Positions 43,077-52,066 of a stretch of DNA of 58,802 bases are shown here, in pieces. Every line of letters starts with the position of its first letter. Within the stretch, counting starts at the first letter, position 1. The notes under the pieces are model-generated. The model had not been told where the DNA came from. It searched no databases and saw nothing but the letters and a program-made list of their open reading frames with translations. The stretch covers positions 1 to 58,802 of the forward strand of contig NZ_JAHBCL010000028.1 of assembly GCF_018390735.1 (NCBI RefSeq), given 5' to 3'. This DNA is from Fusibacter paucivorans (lineage in GTDB: Bacteria; Bacillota; Clostridia; Peptostreptococcales; Acidaminobacteraceae). A program made the position numbers and the translations under genes.

Positions 43077-44456
43077 ATGGAGCAGACGAGTAAAAAACAA
43101 ATGATCCTCGAAGGCAATATGTGGCAAGTCATGTGGCGGCTGTCTTGGCCGGCGGTTTTAGCAATGGTGCTCTATGGCATGAATACCGTGTTTGATGCCT
43201 TGTTTGTCGGTCGGTTTGTAGGTGAGACGGCACTTGCGGGGATATCACTAGCGTATCCGCTGACGCAAATTGCTTTGGGTTTTGGGTCGCTGATTGGTGT
43301 TGGCGCCGGTTCAGCACTCAGTATTGCAATTGGCGCCGGAGACCACGATACGCAAAAGAAAGTACTCGGGAATGTGAACTATTTGAATGTCGTGATCGGA
43401 TTGGTGTTTTCTGTTATTGGCTACGCGTTTGCAGGCGTCTTGGTTAGGATGATGGGCGGTTCCGGTGACGCATTGGCATTTGGCGTTTCATATTTCAGAG
43501 TGACGCAGATTGGAGCGATTTTTTGGATTGCAGGGCTCGCGGGCAATATGGTCGTTCGCGCTGAAGGAAAGATGAAATCAGCCGCTGTGATGATGGCTTC
43601 CGGGCTTATCGTCAATGTAATTATCAATTATATTTTAATTGTGCTGATGGATATGGGCGTTGTAGGGGCGGCGATTGGCACCAATATTGGTATGGTCGTC
43701 TATACGCTTTCGGCATTTATCTATTTTAAAAGCGGACGCGCTTCATTTGATGCGAAGGTTTTTAGCTTTAGACGTGATCAGAAGATCACGAAAGATATTC
43801 TATCCATGGGCATGCCGTCTTTCATTATGACGGTAATGACATTGATACAGGCAGTTGTCGTTATGAATGCGCTTACAAAGTTTGGGACAACGGCAGATGT
43901 GGCATTTTATGGGATTGTCTACAGATTGTTCACGTTTATGCTAACCCCGATTTTTGGATTGATGCGTGCATTACAGCCGGCCATTGGCATTAATTTTGGT
44001 GCAAGGCAGTATGAGCGGGTTATCAGTGCTTTCAAGGTGTTTGCTGTAGCGGCGACAGCGTTGATGCTGCCGTTCTGGTTAGTTGGCATGACAATGCCTG
44101 AATTTGTCCTAAACTTGATGTTGCCTGCAAAAGCCTTTACAGCTTGGGATTTAGGCAATTTTAGAATATTTATGGCATTGCTGCCGATTATGCCGGTTAT
44201 TTTTATGGCAATGACATTTTTTCCGGCGATTAATAATAGTAAGCCGGCGACAATGATGGGGATTGCCAGACAACTGGTCTTCTATGTTCCGGTGATGCTG
44301 ATTTTGCCAAGGTTTTACGGTGTTCGATGGGTTTATCTTGGTTCCTGTCTGATTGATACAACAATGACACTGTGGGTGGTCTATCTTGTTACGAAAGAGT
44401 TTGGCAGATTGAGGCGAGGCAAGGTGACTGCCGCAGTGAATAATGTAAAAGCATAA
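43077..44456 (+). CDS. MATE-family efflux transporter
   Basis: A 459-residue membrane protein with twelve helices. WRLSWPAVLAMVLYGMNTVFDALFVGRFVGETALAGISLAYPL is the standard opening of the MATE/DinF group, and VVGAAIGTNIG appears mid-protein. It exports an organic cation or drug using a sodium or proton gradient. GGGAGGGA precedes ATG 43077. In an iron-regulated operon it could export a siderophore, a porphyrin or a toxic metal chelate; this is inference from position. Confidence 0.9.
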   Translation: MEQTSKKQMILEGNMWQVMWRLSWPAVLAMVLYGMNTVFDALFVGRFVGETALAGISLAYPLTQIALGFGSLIGVGAGSALSIAIGAGDHDTQKKVLGNVNYLNVVIGLVFSVIGYAFAGVLVRMMGGSGDALAFGVSYFRVTQIGAIFWIAGLAGNMVVRAEGKMKSAAVMMASGLIVNVIINYILIVLMDMGVVGAAIGTNIGMVVYTLSAFIYFKSGRASFDAKVFSFRRDQKITKDILSMGMPSFIMTVMTLIQAVVVMNALTKFGTTADVAFYGIVYRLFTFMLTPIFGLMRALQPAIGINFGARQYERVISAFKVFAVAATALMLPFWLVGMTMPEFVLNLMLPAKAFTAWDLGNFRIFMALLPIMPVIFMAMTFFPAINNSKPATMMGIARQLVFYVPVMLILPRFYGVRWVYLGSCLIDTTMTLWVVYLVTKEFGRLRRGKVTAAVNNVKA

Positions 44457-44478
44457 GAAAATTATTTTTGGAGGGATT

Positions 44479-46302
44479 GTGAAGAAAATGAAAGAAAAAT
44501 CAATTTTAAAACGTTTCATCCCTTATATGGGGAATAAAAAGGCTTTATTGCCATTGGCTCTTATACTGTCGGGTTCGTCTGCGGTATTAAATATGATACC
44601 ATATGTCATGGTGTGGTATATTGCAAGACAAATATTGTTGAATCCTGCGGCAAACGAGCTCACCAATATTGGACTCTATGCATGGTTGGCGTTTGGGAGT
44701 GCAATTGCAGGCGTTGTTGTCTACTTTTTAGCATTGATGTGTTCCCACTTAGCGGCATTTAGAGTTGAAGTGGGATTGCAAAAAGTGGGGATGGCAAAGA
44801 TTATGAATATGCCTCTTGGCTTTTTTGATCAACATGCCAGCGGGAAGCTTCGTAAAATTGTCAATGACAGCGCCGGTACCACGCATAGTTTTTTAGCCCA
44901 CCAATTGCCGGATATGGCTGGAACGGTGCTGTCGCCGGTCATACTACTCGTCTTGATTTTTACGATGAATTGGCGATTGGGCGTAGCTTCATTAGTACCA
45001 ATTATTTTAGGTTTTATTACGATGAAGTTTATGATGAACAGCAAGGGACAAGATTTTCAGAAACAGTATTATGATGCATTAGAAGAAATGAGTTCCGAAT
45101 CGGTTGAGTATGTGAGAGGGATTCCGGTTGTTAAAACGTTCGGACAATCCATTTATTCATTCAGAAAGTTTTATAACAGCATTATGCATTATAAGGAAAT
45201 GGTGCATGCGTATACCTTATTATGGCGATCACCGATGTCCTTTTACACCATTATTATGCAATCAGCGGCATTTTTCCTAATTCCGATGGGCATTCTTTTA
45301 ATTGGCAGCGGCGGCAATATTGCCTTGATATTGGCCGATTATATTTTTTATTTAATGATCTCGCCAATTTTCACGATGCTGTTGATGAAGTCCATGTATT
45401 TTCAACAGAATAGCATGATTGCCAAACAGGCAATTGATCGTATTGACAATCTGTTCGAATATCCCGAAATGGTTTACCCGTCATCGCCAATGTCTGTAAC
45501 CAGTCATACCGTTGAGTTTCGGAATGTTGCTTTTGCTTATAACGGCGCGGATAAAAATGCCGTTGACGGCATCAGCTTTAAATTAAAGGAGGGTGAGACC
45601 GTTGCACTTGTAGGAGCATCAGGCGGCGGCAAGACGACAATCGCCAGATTAGCGGCCCGATTTTTTGATGTCGATAGAGGCGAAGTGCTTCTTGGGGGTG
45701 TGAATGTTAAAGCAATAAGCAAGAAAGACTTAATGAATCAGATTTCCTTTGTCTTCCAAAATACACATCTATATAAGGGAACTCTGAGAGAAAATATTGT
45801 ATTTGGTAAAGAAGGCGTCACCGAAGAAGCGGTACAAAAAGCCGTTGATCTTTCACAGTCCAGAACAATCATTGATGCGCAAAAGAACGGATTAGAAACG
45901 GTCATCGGTTCAAAAGGCACTTATCTTTCAGGTGGTGAGCAGCAGAGGATCGCACTGGCGAGAGCTATTGTAAAAGATGCGCCAATTGTGCTGCTCGATG
46001 AAGCGACGGCTTTTGCCGATCCGGAAAATGAGCATTTGATTCAGAAAGCGCTGCATGAATTAAGCAAAGGCAAAACCACATTAATGATCGCACACCGTTT
46101 GACCAGTGTAAAAAACGTAGATCGGATATTGGTCATTGACGAAGGAAGGATTGTCGAGCAGGGAACACATGACGCATTAGTTGCTGAAAATGGTCTATAC
46201 AGCAGGATGTGGTATGAGTATCGACAATCGGTAGCATGGAAAATCGGGCATGTTGACAGTGCTGTGGAAGATGTCGTGCGCGAGGAGGTACAATATGCTT
46301 AA
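44479..46302 (+). CDS. ABC half-transporter 3, fused membrane and ATPase domains
   Basis: A 607-residue type IV ABC protein. The membrane domain (residues 15-310) is followed by Walker A GASGGGKTT, signature LSGGEQQRIALARAI and Walker B IVLLDEATAFAD. GGAGGG at 44470-44475 is close to GTG 44479; ATG 44488 is an alternative. The gene starts 22 bp after the MATE gene and overlaps the next half-transporter by 8 bp, so the two form a heterodimer. It repeats the arrangement of the pair at 35568-39037. The pair may be an importer like YbtPQ/IrtAB or an exporter. Confidence 0.87.
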   Translation: MKKMKEKSILKRFIPYMGNKKALLPLALILSGSSAVLNMIPYVMVWYIARQILLNPAANELTNIGLYAWLAFGSAIAGVVVYFLALMCSHLAAFRVEVGLQKVGMAKIMNMPLGFFDQHASGKLRKIVNDSAGTTHSFLAHQLPDMAGTVLSPVILLVLIFTMNWRLGVASLVPIILGFITMKFMMNSKGQDFQKQYYDALEEMSSESVEYVRGIPVVKTFGQSIYSFRKFYNSIMHYKEMVHAYTLLWRSPMSFYTIIMQSAAFFLIPMGILLIGSGGNIALILADYIFYLMISPIFTMLLMKSMYFQQNSMIAKQAIDRIDNLFEYPEMVYPSSPMSVTSHTVEFRNVAFAYNGADKNAVDGISFKLKEGETVALVGASGGGKTTIARLAARFFDVDRGEVLLGGVNVKAISKKDLMNQISFVFQNTHLYKGTLRENIVFGKEGVTEEAVQKAVDLSQSRTIIDAQKNGLETVIGSKGTYLSGGEQQRIALARAIVKDAPIVLLDEATAFADPENEHLIQKALHELSKGKTTLMIAHRLTSVKNVDRILVIDEGRIVEQGTHDALVAENGLYSRMWYEYRQSVAWKIGHVDSAVEDVVREEVQYA

Positions 46303-48043
46303 TTATTTTCAAAACGCTTTTGCCATGTCGGAAAAAGGCGCTAAAAACTTAATGAATGCCATTATATTATCAACGATTATGAACATCAGTTTTATGCTGC
46401 CGATGATCTTCGGATTTCAGTTTTTGGATCAAAGTATGCGTGTGATGCTGAATGATTCGGCAAGTGCAATAGGATCGATCAGTTATTACGCAGTGATGAG
46501 TGTTGCTTCGTTAGTGGTGATGTTTGTCATCGCGTATTTTCAGTATGATTCAACTTACACGAGAATTTATGAAGAAAGTGCTAAACGACGCATTAGTCTG
46601 GCAGAAACATTAAGAAAATTGCCATTAGCGTTTTTCGGAAAAAAGGATATTGCTGACTTAAGCGCGACGATTATGGAAGATGCGACTCAGATTGAACAAC
46701 TGTTCTCACATGCAGTGCCCCAAATTTTCGCGGCGGGTATAACACTGGTGATGATGGCAGTGATGATGTTTATTTACAATTGGCGCTTAGCGCTTGCTGT
46801 TTTTTGGGTGGTGCCGGTAGCGTTTTTAGTCTTTTATCTCTCAAGGAAGTTTCAGAACAAGACGCATAAAGAGGTTTACGATATTAAGCGCGATATATCG
46901 GATAATATTCAGGAAACACTCGATTCAGTTCATGAGATTAAATCTTACAACAGGGAAGATGATTATCGTCAAATTTTAGACGATAAGTTGGACAGCTATG
47001 AGGCTTATCTCATTAAATCAGAACTGCTGCTCGGCGCTTTCGTCAATTTTGCTTATACCATTTTAAAACTCGGTCTGCCAAGTGTTATGTTGGTTGGAGG
47101 CGCCCTTCTGATTAGAGGCGAAGTTAGTGTCTTTGCATATTTAGTGTTCCTTGTAATTACGGCGAGAGTTTATAATCCGATCATGGAGATCGTCGATAAT
47201 TTAGCCCTGCTGCTATTTTTGAATGTTCGGATTAATCGGATGAAAGAAATGGATAACATGCCTCGTCAAGAAGGACGAACAGAATTTTCACCAAAACATT
47301 ATGATATCGTGTTTAAAAATGTGGATTTTTCATATATTGATGGAATCCAAACATTAAATAAGGTAAGCTTTACAGCAAAGCAAGGTGAAGTGACAGCGCT
47401 GGTAGGACCGTCAGGCGGTGGGAAATCGACAGTTGCGAAGTTAGCAGCAAGATTTTGGGACATTGACAGAGGTAAAATAACACTTGGTGGAGAAGATATT
47501 GCAGGCATCGATCCTGAAACGCTGATGCAGTATTATTCTATTGTTTTTCAGGATGTAACGCTATTTAATACCAGTGTCATGGAAAACATACGACTGGGTA
47601 AAAAAGATGCAACTGACGAAGCGGTCAAAGAAGCTGCCAGATTAGCAAGATGTGATGAGTTTATCAATAAATTGCCGGATGGATACAATACGCTGATTGG
47701 TGAAAATGGCGAACGGCTTTCAGGCGGCGAAAGACAAAGGATTTCAATTGCAAGAGCGATGCTGAAAGATGCGCCGATTATTCTGCTTGATGAAGCAACA
47801 GCCTCATTAGATGCAGAGAACGAGAGCAAGATACAAAGTGCGCTCAGCGAATTGGTAAAAAATAAAACGGTTTTGATTATCGCGCATCGCATGCGGACCG
47901 TGTCAGGCGCTGATAAAGTGATTGTTATTAAAGACGGTCGGATTAAGGAAATTGGCTCGCCGAGCGACTTGAAAAGACAAAATGGCATTTTTGCAGGTAT
48001 GCTCAGGACGCAGTTGCAGGACGTTTCTAAAATAATGGCATAA
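46295..48043 (+). CDS. ABC half-transporter 4, fused membrane and ATPase domains
   Basis: A 582-residue partner of the preceding protein. Residues 1-310 are the membrane domain; the nucleotide domain has GPSGGGKST, LSGGERQRISIARAM and IILLDEATASLD. ATG 46295 follows GAGGAGG; the longer frame from 46250 lies inside the previous gene and is rejected. Last gene of the Fur-box operon that begins at 42365. All ATPase motifs are intact on both halves, so both sites should be catalytically competent. Confidence 0.88.
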   Translation: MLNYFQNAFAMSEKGAKNLMNAIILSTIMNISFMLPMIFGFQFLDQSMRVMLNDSASAIGSISYYAVMSVASLVVMFVIAYFQYDSTYTRIYEESAKRRISLAETLRKLPLAFFGKKDIADLSATIMEDATQIEQLFSHAVPQIFAAGITLVMMAVMMFIYNWRLALAVFWVVPVAFLVFYLSRKFQNKTHKEVYDIKRDISDNIQETLDSVHEIKSYNREDDYRQILDDKLDSYEAYLIKSELLLGAFVNFAYTILKLGLPSVMLVGGALLIRGEVSVFAYLVFLVITARVYNPIMEIVDNLALLLFLNVRINRMKEMDNMPRQEGRTEFSPKHYDIVFKNVDFSYIDGIQTLNKVSFTAKQGEVTALVGPSGGGKSTVAKLAARFWDIDRGKITLGGEDIAGIDPETLMQYYSIVFQDVTLFNTSVMENIRLGKKDATDEAVKEAARLARCDEFINKLPDGYNTLIGENGERLSGGERQRISIARAMLKDAPIILLDEATASLDAENESKIQSALSELVKNKTVLIIAHRMRTVSGADKVIVIKDGRIKEIGSPSDLKRQNGIFAGMLRTQLQDVSKIMA

Positions 48044-48085
48044 TTTAATTCAGTTGGTGGCAATAACGCTGATTATTTGTCTTCA

Positions 48086-48132
48086 AAGGGGTGTTGTAAA
48101 TCTAAGCGATTAGATGGGCAACGCCTCCTTTA
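48086..48132 (+). terminator. Probable terminator of the MATE-ABC operon
   Basis: An imperfect long hairpin: AAGGGGTGTTG pairs with CAACGCCTCCTT, enclosing ATCTAA/TTAGAT, followed by TTTACG. It lies 43 bp after the last ABC stop. The weak T tract lowers certainty. Confidence 0.5.
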
Positions 48133-48246
48133 CGTTAAGGTAATGATGCGATTTTTCCAGTAAAGCGCTATCCCGCAACAGCCTCTCTTTTTACGGTACC
48201 TGTGCCATCGCTTTTGGCAGTCTTTGTTTTTACACTGAAAAAGAGG

Positions 48247-48301
48247 TATAATAACAATGGACGATCTAAACGAATGCTATTTCAATGAATGCTATTTCAA
48301 T
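48247..48301 (+). promoter_or_regulatory. tetR promoter with two overlapping operators (perfect 15-bp tandem repeat)
   Basis: TATAAT lies at 48247-48252 with a weak TTGTTT 17 bp upstream. GAATGCTATTTCAAT is repeated perfectly at 48272-48286 and 48287-48301. Each copy completes an operator-like palindrome: AACGAAT-GCTA-TTTCAAT (48269-48286) and AATGAAT-GCTA-TTTCAAT (48284-48301), matching ATTGAAT-N4-ATTCAAT at 11 and 12 of 14 arm positions. They lie between promoter and ribosome site, suitable for autorepression. Confidence 0.75.
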
Positions 48302-48314
48302 TGTGGAGGCTAAA

Positions 48315-48884
48315 TTGGCGCAGGTACTTAAAGAGGAAATAAGGCAAAGAATTTACGACGCTGCACTTGTCGCGTTCTATGAAAAAGATTTTTTAAGTGC
48401 CACCATGAAGGAGATTGCTTTAAAAGCGGGTATTCCGGTTGGTTTAGTGTATTCTTACTACAAAAATAAAGCGGCCTTGTTTGACGAGATCGTCGATACC
48501 GTTTTGATTGATATCACGGGCATCTTAAGAGAAGAAGAACGGGAAACCGGCAAACCTTCTGATAACTTTGAAAAAGTAGGAGAAGGTGCGCTTCTTAAAT
48601 TATTTGATGATCACAAGAGGATTGTCATCCTTATGGATAAAAGCAAGGGAACAAAACATGAACATGCAAGAGATGAACTCGTCGAGATTATTGAGCAGCA
48701 CATTGAAACGAGCTTCTCAAAACGTTGTCAACAAGACTATGAAAGTGCATTTATACACATATTGGCCAGTAATTTTACAGAAAGCATTCTTGAAATTGCA
48801 AGGCATTATAAAAGTAAAGAATGGGCACGGCATATGCTGAGTTTAGTCAACAAAGCTTATTTTGAAGGTGTTAATGCGTTGTAA
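48315..48884 (+). CDS. TetR-family regulator, candidate master of the ATTGAAT-N4-ATTCAAT sites
   Basis: A 189-residue regulator. The HTH is FLSATMKEIALKAGIPVGLVYSYYKNKAALF, and the rest is an alpha-helical ligand and dimer domain. TTG 48315 is chosen because GGAGG stands at 48305-48309; the ATG at 48285 would place translation start inside the operator repeat. Its leader carries two copies of the palindrome also found before the Fe importer and the EFR1 gene, so autorepression plus control of those units is proposed. Ligand unknown; an intact siderophore, heme or flavin-linked compound would make sense. Confidence 0.85.
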   Translation: MAQVLKEEIRQRIYDAALVAFYEKDFLSATMKEIALKAGIPVGLVYSYYKNKAALFDEIVDTVLIDITGILREEERETGKPSDNFEKVGEGALLKLFDDHKRIVILMDKSKGTKHEHARDELVEIIEQHIETSFSKRCQQDYESAFIHILASNFTESILEIARHYKSKEWARHMLSLVNKAYFEGVNAL

Positions 48885-48950
48885 AGCGTGGATCGCTGTA
48901 TGATGCATTAAGAGGGAGCAGTCTTTTGGCCTATCTTATGATGCTGGTAC

Positions 48951-49174
48951 TTGATGATGCATGTAGGAATAGGTATAATAAGCTTATACGCTATCTTCAA
49001 AATTGCATTTGTGTGAGGAAGCTATATTTTTTTAACTTAATATTGAATATGAATTCAGTATTTGGATTTATAAAGTGCATCTTATTATCATTATGGATCA
49101 TATCAAGTCATTCAAGCGTACGCGCAAGCTATGGAGGCCAATGGTCACGCCATTTGAAAGGAGGGGGAAGTTTT
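48951..49174 (+). promoter_or_regulatory. EFR1 upstream region: promoter and operator
   Basis: TTGATG at 48951-48956, 17 bp, TATAAT at 48974-48979 reads as a sigma-A promoter. Downstream, ATTGAAT-ATGA-ATTCAGT (49042-49059) matches the shared operator at 13 of 14 arm positions. TTATTATCATTATGG near 49082 is a weak half Fur-like site. The open frame across this stretch (48926-49204) has no ribosome site at its start and is not regarded as a gene. Confidence 0.6.
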
Positions 49175-49204
49175 ATGAATGTGTTGCAATTAAAGTGTAA
49201 ATAG
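49175..49204 (+). CDS. Possible 9-codon leader peptide
   Basis: MNVLQLKCK follows AAAGGAGGGGG, one of the strongest ribosome sites in the window, at a 6-nt spacing, and ends with TAG at 49202-49204. It lies 126 bp before the EFR1 gene on the same strand. It could be a regulatory leader peptide or merely mark the remains of a gene start. Confidence 0.35.
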   Translation: MNVLQLKCK

Positions 49205-49330
49205 TGACGCGTTAAGGATACTGACGATCGTATTCAAAAGTGGCGGTAATGAGTGATTATGATTTAATCAATCATTAAAATGAATCAAGAGAAAATCATA
49301 AATGTGGTTTTCAAGAAGGGAGAAAGTTAA

Positions 49331-50179
49331 ATGGGAAAAGTACGAGGTAATAAGGCATACAATGTATTGATGGTTTTCTTTTCAGCGACGGGCAATACCA
49401 AAAAAATTGCAGACAGGATTCAGCAAAAAATTGAAAGTATGGATGTGACAGTGACAAAGTATGACATTACATCATATGAAGATAGGAATAGAACGTTAGC
49501 GCTCGATGAATACGATGCTGTTTTCTTCGGATTTCCGATCTATTCACTGCGAGCGCCGCGTGTGTGCAGAGAATGGCTTAAGCGCCAAGAGGGCAATGAC
49601 AAGCCATGCTCTGTCTTCTTCACGTATGGCGGATTTGGTAAGGAACCCGCTCATTATTATATAAAAAAGCTGCTGACAGAACGTCGTTTCACACTCGTAT
49701 CGACAGCAGAGTTTCTGGGGGCACATACGTTTAATTACAGCGGATGGCAAGCGGCAGAAGGCAGGCCGAATCAGTCAGATTTTGAAATGGCCGAAGATTA
49801 TGCCGTTCAAACACTGCAAAGATTTAAGGATGGTGACATCAAAGCGGTTTGTGATTTTGAAAAAGTCAAGTATACGTCTGAACAGCTTGATCAAGCAGAG
49901 CAGTTTCGTTTTCACGTAATAAAGCAATTGCCGACGCGTGATGATAAAGCGTGTACAATGTGTATGCTATGTGAAACGCTTTGTCCAACGAATGCAATGA
50001 ATGCACTAAAGGGCGAGGCTGATGCAGAAGCCTGCATTGCTTGTTTTAGGTGTATTGCCAATTGCCCTGACAGCGTTTTGCATACGAATGATATAGCAGC
50101 TGCATGGGAAAATAAACTAAACATGCACCAGACGACGAAAGAAGCGATTGATCAAATGAAGAGTCAAATATTTCTATAA
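49331..50179 (+). CDS. EFR1-type flavodoxin-ferredoxin fusion
   Basis: A 282-residue electron-transfer protein. Residues 12-165 are a flavodoxin domain whose FMN phosphate loop is FFSATGNTKKIA. Residues 205-255 hold two [4Fe-4S] motifs, CTMCMLCETLCP and CIACFRCIANCP, each C-x2-C-x2-C-x3-C-P. GAAGGGAGAAAG precedes ATG 49331. It sits between the island's second TetR gene and the Zn-type importer, and an operator-like site shared with the Fe importer lies about 290 bp upstream. A role as reductase that frees iron from an imported chelate is attractive but inferred; general low-potential electron transfer is the alternative. Confidence 0.88.
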   Translation: MGKVRGNKAYNVLMVFFSATGNTKKIADRIQQKIESMDVTVTKYDITSYEDRNRTLALDEYDAVFFGFPIYSLRAPRVCREWLKRQEGNDKPCSVFFTYGGFGKEPAHYYIKKLLTERRFTLVSTAEFLGAHTFNYSGWQAAEGRPNQSDFEMAEDYAVQTLQRFKDGDIKAVCDFEKVKYTSEQLDQAEQFRFHVIKQLPTRDDKACTMCMLCETLCPTNAMNALKGEADAEACIACFRCIANCPDSVLHTNDIAAAWENKLNMHQTTKEAIDQMKSQIFL

Positions 50180-50291
50180 TGAAGGCAATTGCATCATTGT
50201 TTTTCGTTGGTCATTTACTTAAAGTCGAACGTCAATTTGATCACCATTTGAGGGATAACGGTTATTGTGCCTAATAGACATCATTGAAAGC

Positions 50292-50347
50292 TTGACAAAT
50301 TCTGTAAAGTACAATATAATCATTATTGCAAATGCGAATTATTTGCA
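50292..50347 (+). promoter_or_regulatory. Znu-type operon promoter with palindromic operator
   Basis: TTGACA at 50292-50297, 17 bp, TATAAT at 50315-50320. A perfect inverted repeat, TGCAAAT-N7-ATTTGCA (50327-50347), covers the start region. A nested CAAATGC/GCATTTG repeat (50329-50351) overlaps it. A metal repressor such as Zur or an MntR-type protein is the likely binder; the sequence does not match the Fur boxes nearby. Confidence 0.8.
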
Positions 50348-50398
50348 TTTGATGTGATGGAAATTTGATATCTTTGCTGAAATAAGGAGAATAGAATA

Positions 50399-51280
50399 AT
50401 GATGAAAAAAAGTTTTTTAGGTATAGCAGTCCTCATAATCATTGCTTCATTCGTGATGATGACAGGCTGCGCCAGTAATGAAGCGGCAGCAGAAACTGAA
50501 GAAAAACAGGTTGTTGCAGTGTCCATCATCCCACAAAAGACGTTTGTTGAAGCCGTTTGCGGTGATACAGTAGAGGTAATTGCAATGGTTCCGCCAGGGA
50601 ACAGTCCGGCGAATTATGAGCCAACGCCAAAAGAAATGACACAGTTTAGCAAAGCGAAAATTTATTTTACAATTGGCGTTCCCACAGAAGAAGCGAATAT
50701 TATTCCCAAAGCAAATGAAATAGAGGGAATGAAAATCGTTAAGCTTCAAGATGAAGTCTCTAATGCATACGACGATAGAGAGTTGGCACCCGGTAAAAGA
50801 GACCCTCATATCTGGCTATCACCTAGAAGAGCGATTGTAATGGTTCAGGCGATTGCACGTGAAATGGGGGTATTAGATCCTGATCATAAAGAACAGTATG
50901 AAGCAAACGCTGATGCATACATTACAGAATTAGAGGCGTTGGATGAACAAATTGAAGATACGCTTAAAACGATTGAAAATAGAAAATTTATTGTGTTTCA
51001 TCCGGCATTTGGTTATTTAGCAGATGACTATGGACTTCAGATGTATGCGCTCGAGCAGGATGGCAAAGAAGCGACGCCTCAGCGATTGGAAGAAATGGTT
51101 GACTTGGCAAAACAAGAAGAGATCAAAATCATTTTTTATCAAGCTGAAATCTCCAGTAAACAATCAGAGGCATTTGCTGAAGAAATCGGTGGTGAAACCG
51201 TTCAATTGGCACCGCTTGATGCGAACTACATAGACAATCTGAAAAATATGGTTGAACACATGTCAGAGGTAATGCAATGA
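50399..51280 (+). CDS. Metal ABC transporter substrate-binding lipoprotein (ZnuA/TroA family)
   Basis: A 293-residue lipoprotein with lipobox MTGC, then the cluster A-I binding fold. DPHIWLSP and VFHPAFGY supply two of the usual metal ligands, and an acidic residue near LDANYID could supply another. The first family ligand, the His of PHxYEP, is replaced: the sequence reads SPANYEPTP. There is also no His-rich loop. The protein may therefore bind a different metal or a chelate. AAGGAG precedes ATG 50399. Its stop overlaps the ATPase start by ATGA. Confidence 0.88.
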   Translation: MMKKSFLGIAVLIIIASFVMMTGCASNEAAAETEEKQVVAVSIIPQKTFVEAVCGDTVEVIAMVPPGNSPANYEPTPKEMTQFSKAKIYFTIGVPTEEANIIPKANEIEGMKIVKLQDEVSNAYDDRELAPGKRDPHIWLSPRRAIVMVQAIAREMGVLDPDHKEQYEANADAYITELEALDEQIEDTLKTIENRKFIVFHPAFGYLADDYGLQMYALEQDGKEATPQRLEEMVDLAKQEEIKIIFYQAEISSKQSEAFAEEIGGETVQLAPLDANYIDNLKNMVEHMSEVMQ

Positions 51281-52065
51281 ATGCATTCAATCACACGGAT
51301 CACAACAGCGCGGTCTGCATTGAAAACTTAATGGTTAAATATAGCGAAACACCTGTTATTTCAGGTGTTTCGTTCAATGTTGAATCGGGGGACTACCTAG
51401 GGATTATTGGTCCAAATGGCGGCGGCAAAACGACTTTATTAAAGGCGATCATTGGGTTAATCCCCTATGCATCCGGCAATATAACCGTTTATGGTAAAAA
51501 GCCCGGAAAACTAGGACGTTTGATTAGTTATGTTCCTCAAATGACGACGCTTGAAAGAACATTTCCCATTACCGTTCGCGAGGTGGTTTTGACGGGAACG
51601 CTAGATGCGGCTTTCAAACCATTTCACCGATACACGAAAAGCGATAAAGAAAAAGCGGATGAATTGTTGCATACCGTTGGGATCTATAAACTGAAAGAGC
51701 GAATGATATCTGAATTGTCAGGCGGCGAATTTCAAAAGATGCTAATAGCAAGGGCGCTTGCTGTCAACCCTAAACTGATGCTGCTCGATGAACCAACGGC
51801 AAGTGTCGATGCAAATGCCAGAGATCAGATCTTTTCATTACTCAATGAACTCAATCGGCACATGACGATTATCTTGGTAACACATGATCTGTCAGCGGTT
51901 TCTTCCCATGTCAAAACGCTGGCGTGTCTCAATGGCAAACTGGTCTATCATGGTGCAACAGAGCTGAATGAAGCAGTTGTAAATGCCTTATATGGCTGTC
52001 CGATCGATCTCATAGCACATGGTGTACCGCATAGGGTCTTAAAAATGCATGAGGAGGGTGAATAA
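51277..52065 (+). CDS. Metal ABC transporter ATPase (ZnuC/MntB type)
   Basis: A 262-residue ATP-binding protein. Walker A GPNGGGKTT near residue 47, Q-loop VPQMTTLERTFPITVREVV, signature LSGGEFQKMLIARAL, Walker B LMLLDEPTASVD and H-loop VTHD are all intact. TVREVVLTGTL is typical of the zinc/manganese subgroup. Overlaps the binding-protein gene by four bases and is followed by the permease. Energises uptake of a divalent metal. Confidence 0.92.
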   Translation: MNAFNHTDHNSAVCIENLMVKYSETPVISGVSFNVESGDYLGIIGPNGGGKTTLLKAIIGLIPYASGNITVYGKKPGKLGRLISYVPQMTTLERTFPITVREVVLTGTLDAAFKPFHRYTKSDKEKADELLHTVGIYKLKERMISELSGGEFQKMLIARALAVNPKLMLLDEPTASVDANARDQIFSLLNELNRHMTIILVTHDLSAVSSHVKTLACLNGKLVYHGATELNEAVVNALYGCPIDLIAHGVPHRVLKMHEEGE

Positions 52066-52066
52066 A

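Noticed and set aside
49076-49090. Possible third Fur box before EFR1
   Set aside because: Only the right half (ATTATCA) matches; the left half has three of seven positions. Too weak to claim as a site.
48926-49174. Hydrophobic plus-strand frame upstream of EFR1
   Set aside because: There is no ribosome site at its start, and it crosses a promoter and the shared operator. Only its last nine codons have a good Shine-Dalgarno sequence.
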